From Cokeromyces recurvatus (Eukaryota > Mucoromycota > Mucoromycetes > Mucorales > Mucoraceae): a DNA stretch of 64,000 nucleotides. Shown one piece after another: positions 62,433 to 64,000 of this stretch; position 1 is the stretch's first letter; the number at the start of each line of letters is the position of its first letter. The stretch is from contig NW_026251388.1 in assembly GCF_025118155.1 (NCBI RefSeq), positions 558,001 to 622,000 on the forward strand, read 5' to 3'. The translations under genes and the position numbers were made by a program. The notes under the pieces were generated by a model. The model saw only the letters and a program-made list of their open reading frames with translations, searched no databases and was not told where the DNA came from.

Positions 62433-63895
62433 ATCCTCTTTTTTTTTTGTTTTTTTTTTCTATTTCTTTTTTGGCCTATTAAAGAATGATTTTATTGATT
62501 TGTTACTAGGTTATCGAGGAAGAAAAAAAAAACTTTTTGAAAGACAAAATAAAAAAATTTTAAGAGAGAAAAAAAAAAAAAAAGAAAGAAATAGGTCAAT
62601 GAATAGAAAAATAGGAGTGAAAAAAAAAACGAGTGGAAAGAATAAAAATAAAAAAAAATAAAGAAAGGGGGAAAAATAGAAAAAAAAAAAATTAAAAATT
62701 AAAACAAATAAAAAGGGTTTATTTTATAACAGTGGATATTTCCTTTTTAAATAAAAAAAAGTTTATTCACAGCCCTCCACACAGAATAAGTTGTTATTGT
62801 CAACTTTCTTTTTAGGCTTTCAGTACTGCTGCTATTTTATTCCCGGATGATCTTCAAAGTACTGAATTTGGTAACTCAGCCTGCTTAGACTTCTTCTTAA
62901 TTGAAATACAGAATTAACTACTTATTTGTGAAACATGGCATATATTAAAACAAAATTGTTCATATATCAGCCTTTTCTTTGATGATAAAGTCATTTTTCT
63001 TCTTGAACAAGCATGGCGTCATTTTAAATTTAGTCAACGTGCAATAAATAGTAGCTCTCTCTATTCATATTCATCAAAGAAAAAGGGAATTTATTAGAAC
63101 CAATTGAACTGGATATGACGTTATAGACTGAGTATGACGTATAATAGTATAATAAAGAAATCAATCGTTCGGCTTATCCTACTTTCTTTATTCTTTATTC
63201 CCCTTATATGACATGACAAATGTTCTTGTTATACATGTCAATAGATTGTTCTATAAATATGACATATAAAAAAAATCAGGTTACAATGTAATAAAGTCCT
63301 TTTACTGTTAAATATCAAATAGAATGAATAATTATTTTATTATTATCGTTGTTGTTTCATTAGTAATTAAATTTGCTATTGTGGAGAATGCATTCAAGAA
63401 GAGATATGTTTCACAAAGAACATGATTTGTTGTTGTAGACAAAAAAAAAAGGAGAATTAGTAAAAAAATTGACTAGATTTAATTCCAAATACGACTACAC
63501 TATTAGGGAAGGGGAGGGGGGAAATTAAAGTATTTTGCTTATTTGAATACAAATCTTTAAGCAGAAGAACTTGAAATATTATAGATTTTTTGTTGGAAAT
63601 ACATATATATACATATAACATATGTAAAGGCACGTGCATATATATAAATCTATTGCTGAATTATTATCTACAAAGAAAGTCACGATTTATTCTTTATGTT
63701 TCTAAACAAAAGTACTATAGCTTCAATGTGCTTTTCTGTTTCTCTCTCTTTCTGTCTTTTCTTTTCTTTTTTTTTTTAATAATCATTATAACTCATATTA
63801 GATAACATAAGAATATATATGTATATATTCTTATATAAAGATCATATAATACTATCTTTTATATACACACGTATATATATATATCTAAATTAAAG
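62433..63895. other. Intergenic region, possible decayed coding debris
   Basis: The first 300 bp are A/T runs (promoter side of the glycosyltransferase-like gene). At about 62770-62930 the minus strand reads RRSLSRLSYQIQYFEDHPGI before a stop, and a second frame VTKFSTLKIIRE; both are coding-like but unassigned. The rest is AT-rich with no gene seen. Confidence 0.4.
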
Positions 63896-64000
63896 ATGAA
63901 TCCCTCAACATTATTTATTTACAGGTATTTTTTTTTAACTTTATATTAAATATGTATGCATATTCACATATATAGAAAAGCTTGTGCGTTGTATTAGTAG
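63896..64000 (+). CDS. Possible 5' end of a secreted or membrane protein (partial)
   Basis: ATG at 63896 opens a 29-nt exon (MNPSTLFIY) ending at a GTATTT donor. Splicing to a GAAAAG acceptor near 63981 gives MNPSTLFIYSLCVVLV, which looks like the start of a signal peptide. The nearer TATAG acceptor would run into TAG. The gene continues beyond the window, so neither family nor reality can be confirmed. Confidence 0.3.

Overview
The window is AT-rich nuclear DNA of a fungus. Short GT-AG introns interrupt most genes, and long A/T homopolymers and microsatellites are common. The gene set points to an early-diverging fungus, probably Mucoromycota and perhaps Mucorales: a GABA-B-like class C receptor, a GRAM/PH-type sterol glucosyltransferase, NADPH-cytochrome P450 reductase, PEX11, RIO2, RRP4, SF3A3, NAA35, a PPR protein and a chromodomain Ty3/gypsy relic. 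The phylum is inferred from gene content and architecture. No rRNA, tRNA or CRISPR was found.

Layout. Positions 1-3468 hold a minus-strand class C GPCR that runs off the left edge. Positions 3.5-9.4 kb are a gene-poor graveyard: a broken spliced gene, the 3' end of a chromodomain retrotransposon pol gene, and a frameshifted GNAT acetyltransferase. From 9.4 to 34.9 kb the window is gene-dense: an RBBP4/MSI1-type WD40 gene divergent from an EED/LRWD1-like WD40 gene, a coiled-coil gene, RIO2 divergent from RRP4, the sterol glucosyltransferase, a GNAT acetyltransferase, a large WW-domain protein, a small GAT-like protein, cytochrome P450 reductase and a two-domain glycosyltransferase. From 35.0 to 38.4 kb there is no gene, but a 1.37-kb element with about 38-bp terminal inverted repeats lies there. 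From 38.4 to 54.2 kb come a DapA/HOGA-type aldolase, a Gln/His-rich nuclear-type protein, SF3A3 divergent from NAA35, a PPR protein, PEX11 and a PHD/AT-hook protein. After another 3.7-kb gap come a mitochondrial-type PP2C phosphatase, a polytopic glycosyltransferase-like protein and the 5' end of one more possible gene at the right edge.

Functional themes. Most genes are housekeeping: ribosome biogenesis and RNA decay (RIO2, RRP4), splicing (SF3A3), N-terminal acetylation (NAA35), sterol and P450 metabolism, peroxisomes, and mitochondrial RNA and phosphatase functions. Three head-to-head pairs share short intergenic regions, and two of them pair genes from the same process (chromatin; ribosome biogenesis/RNA processing).

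Main points for follow-up: the divergent RBBP4 and EED-like pair (possible PRC2-type module, though the EED aromatic cage is not conserved); a GT31-like plus GT34-like fusion; two genes whose frames break at A-runs, one at an in-frame A_AAA_AAG heptamer; the TIR element at 36.2-37.6 kb; and very long A/T homopolymers lying next to splice sites.
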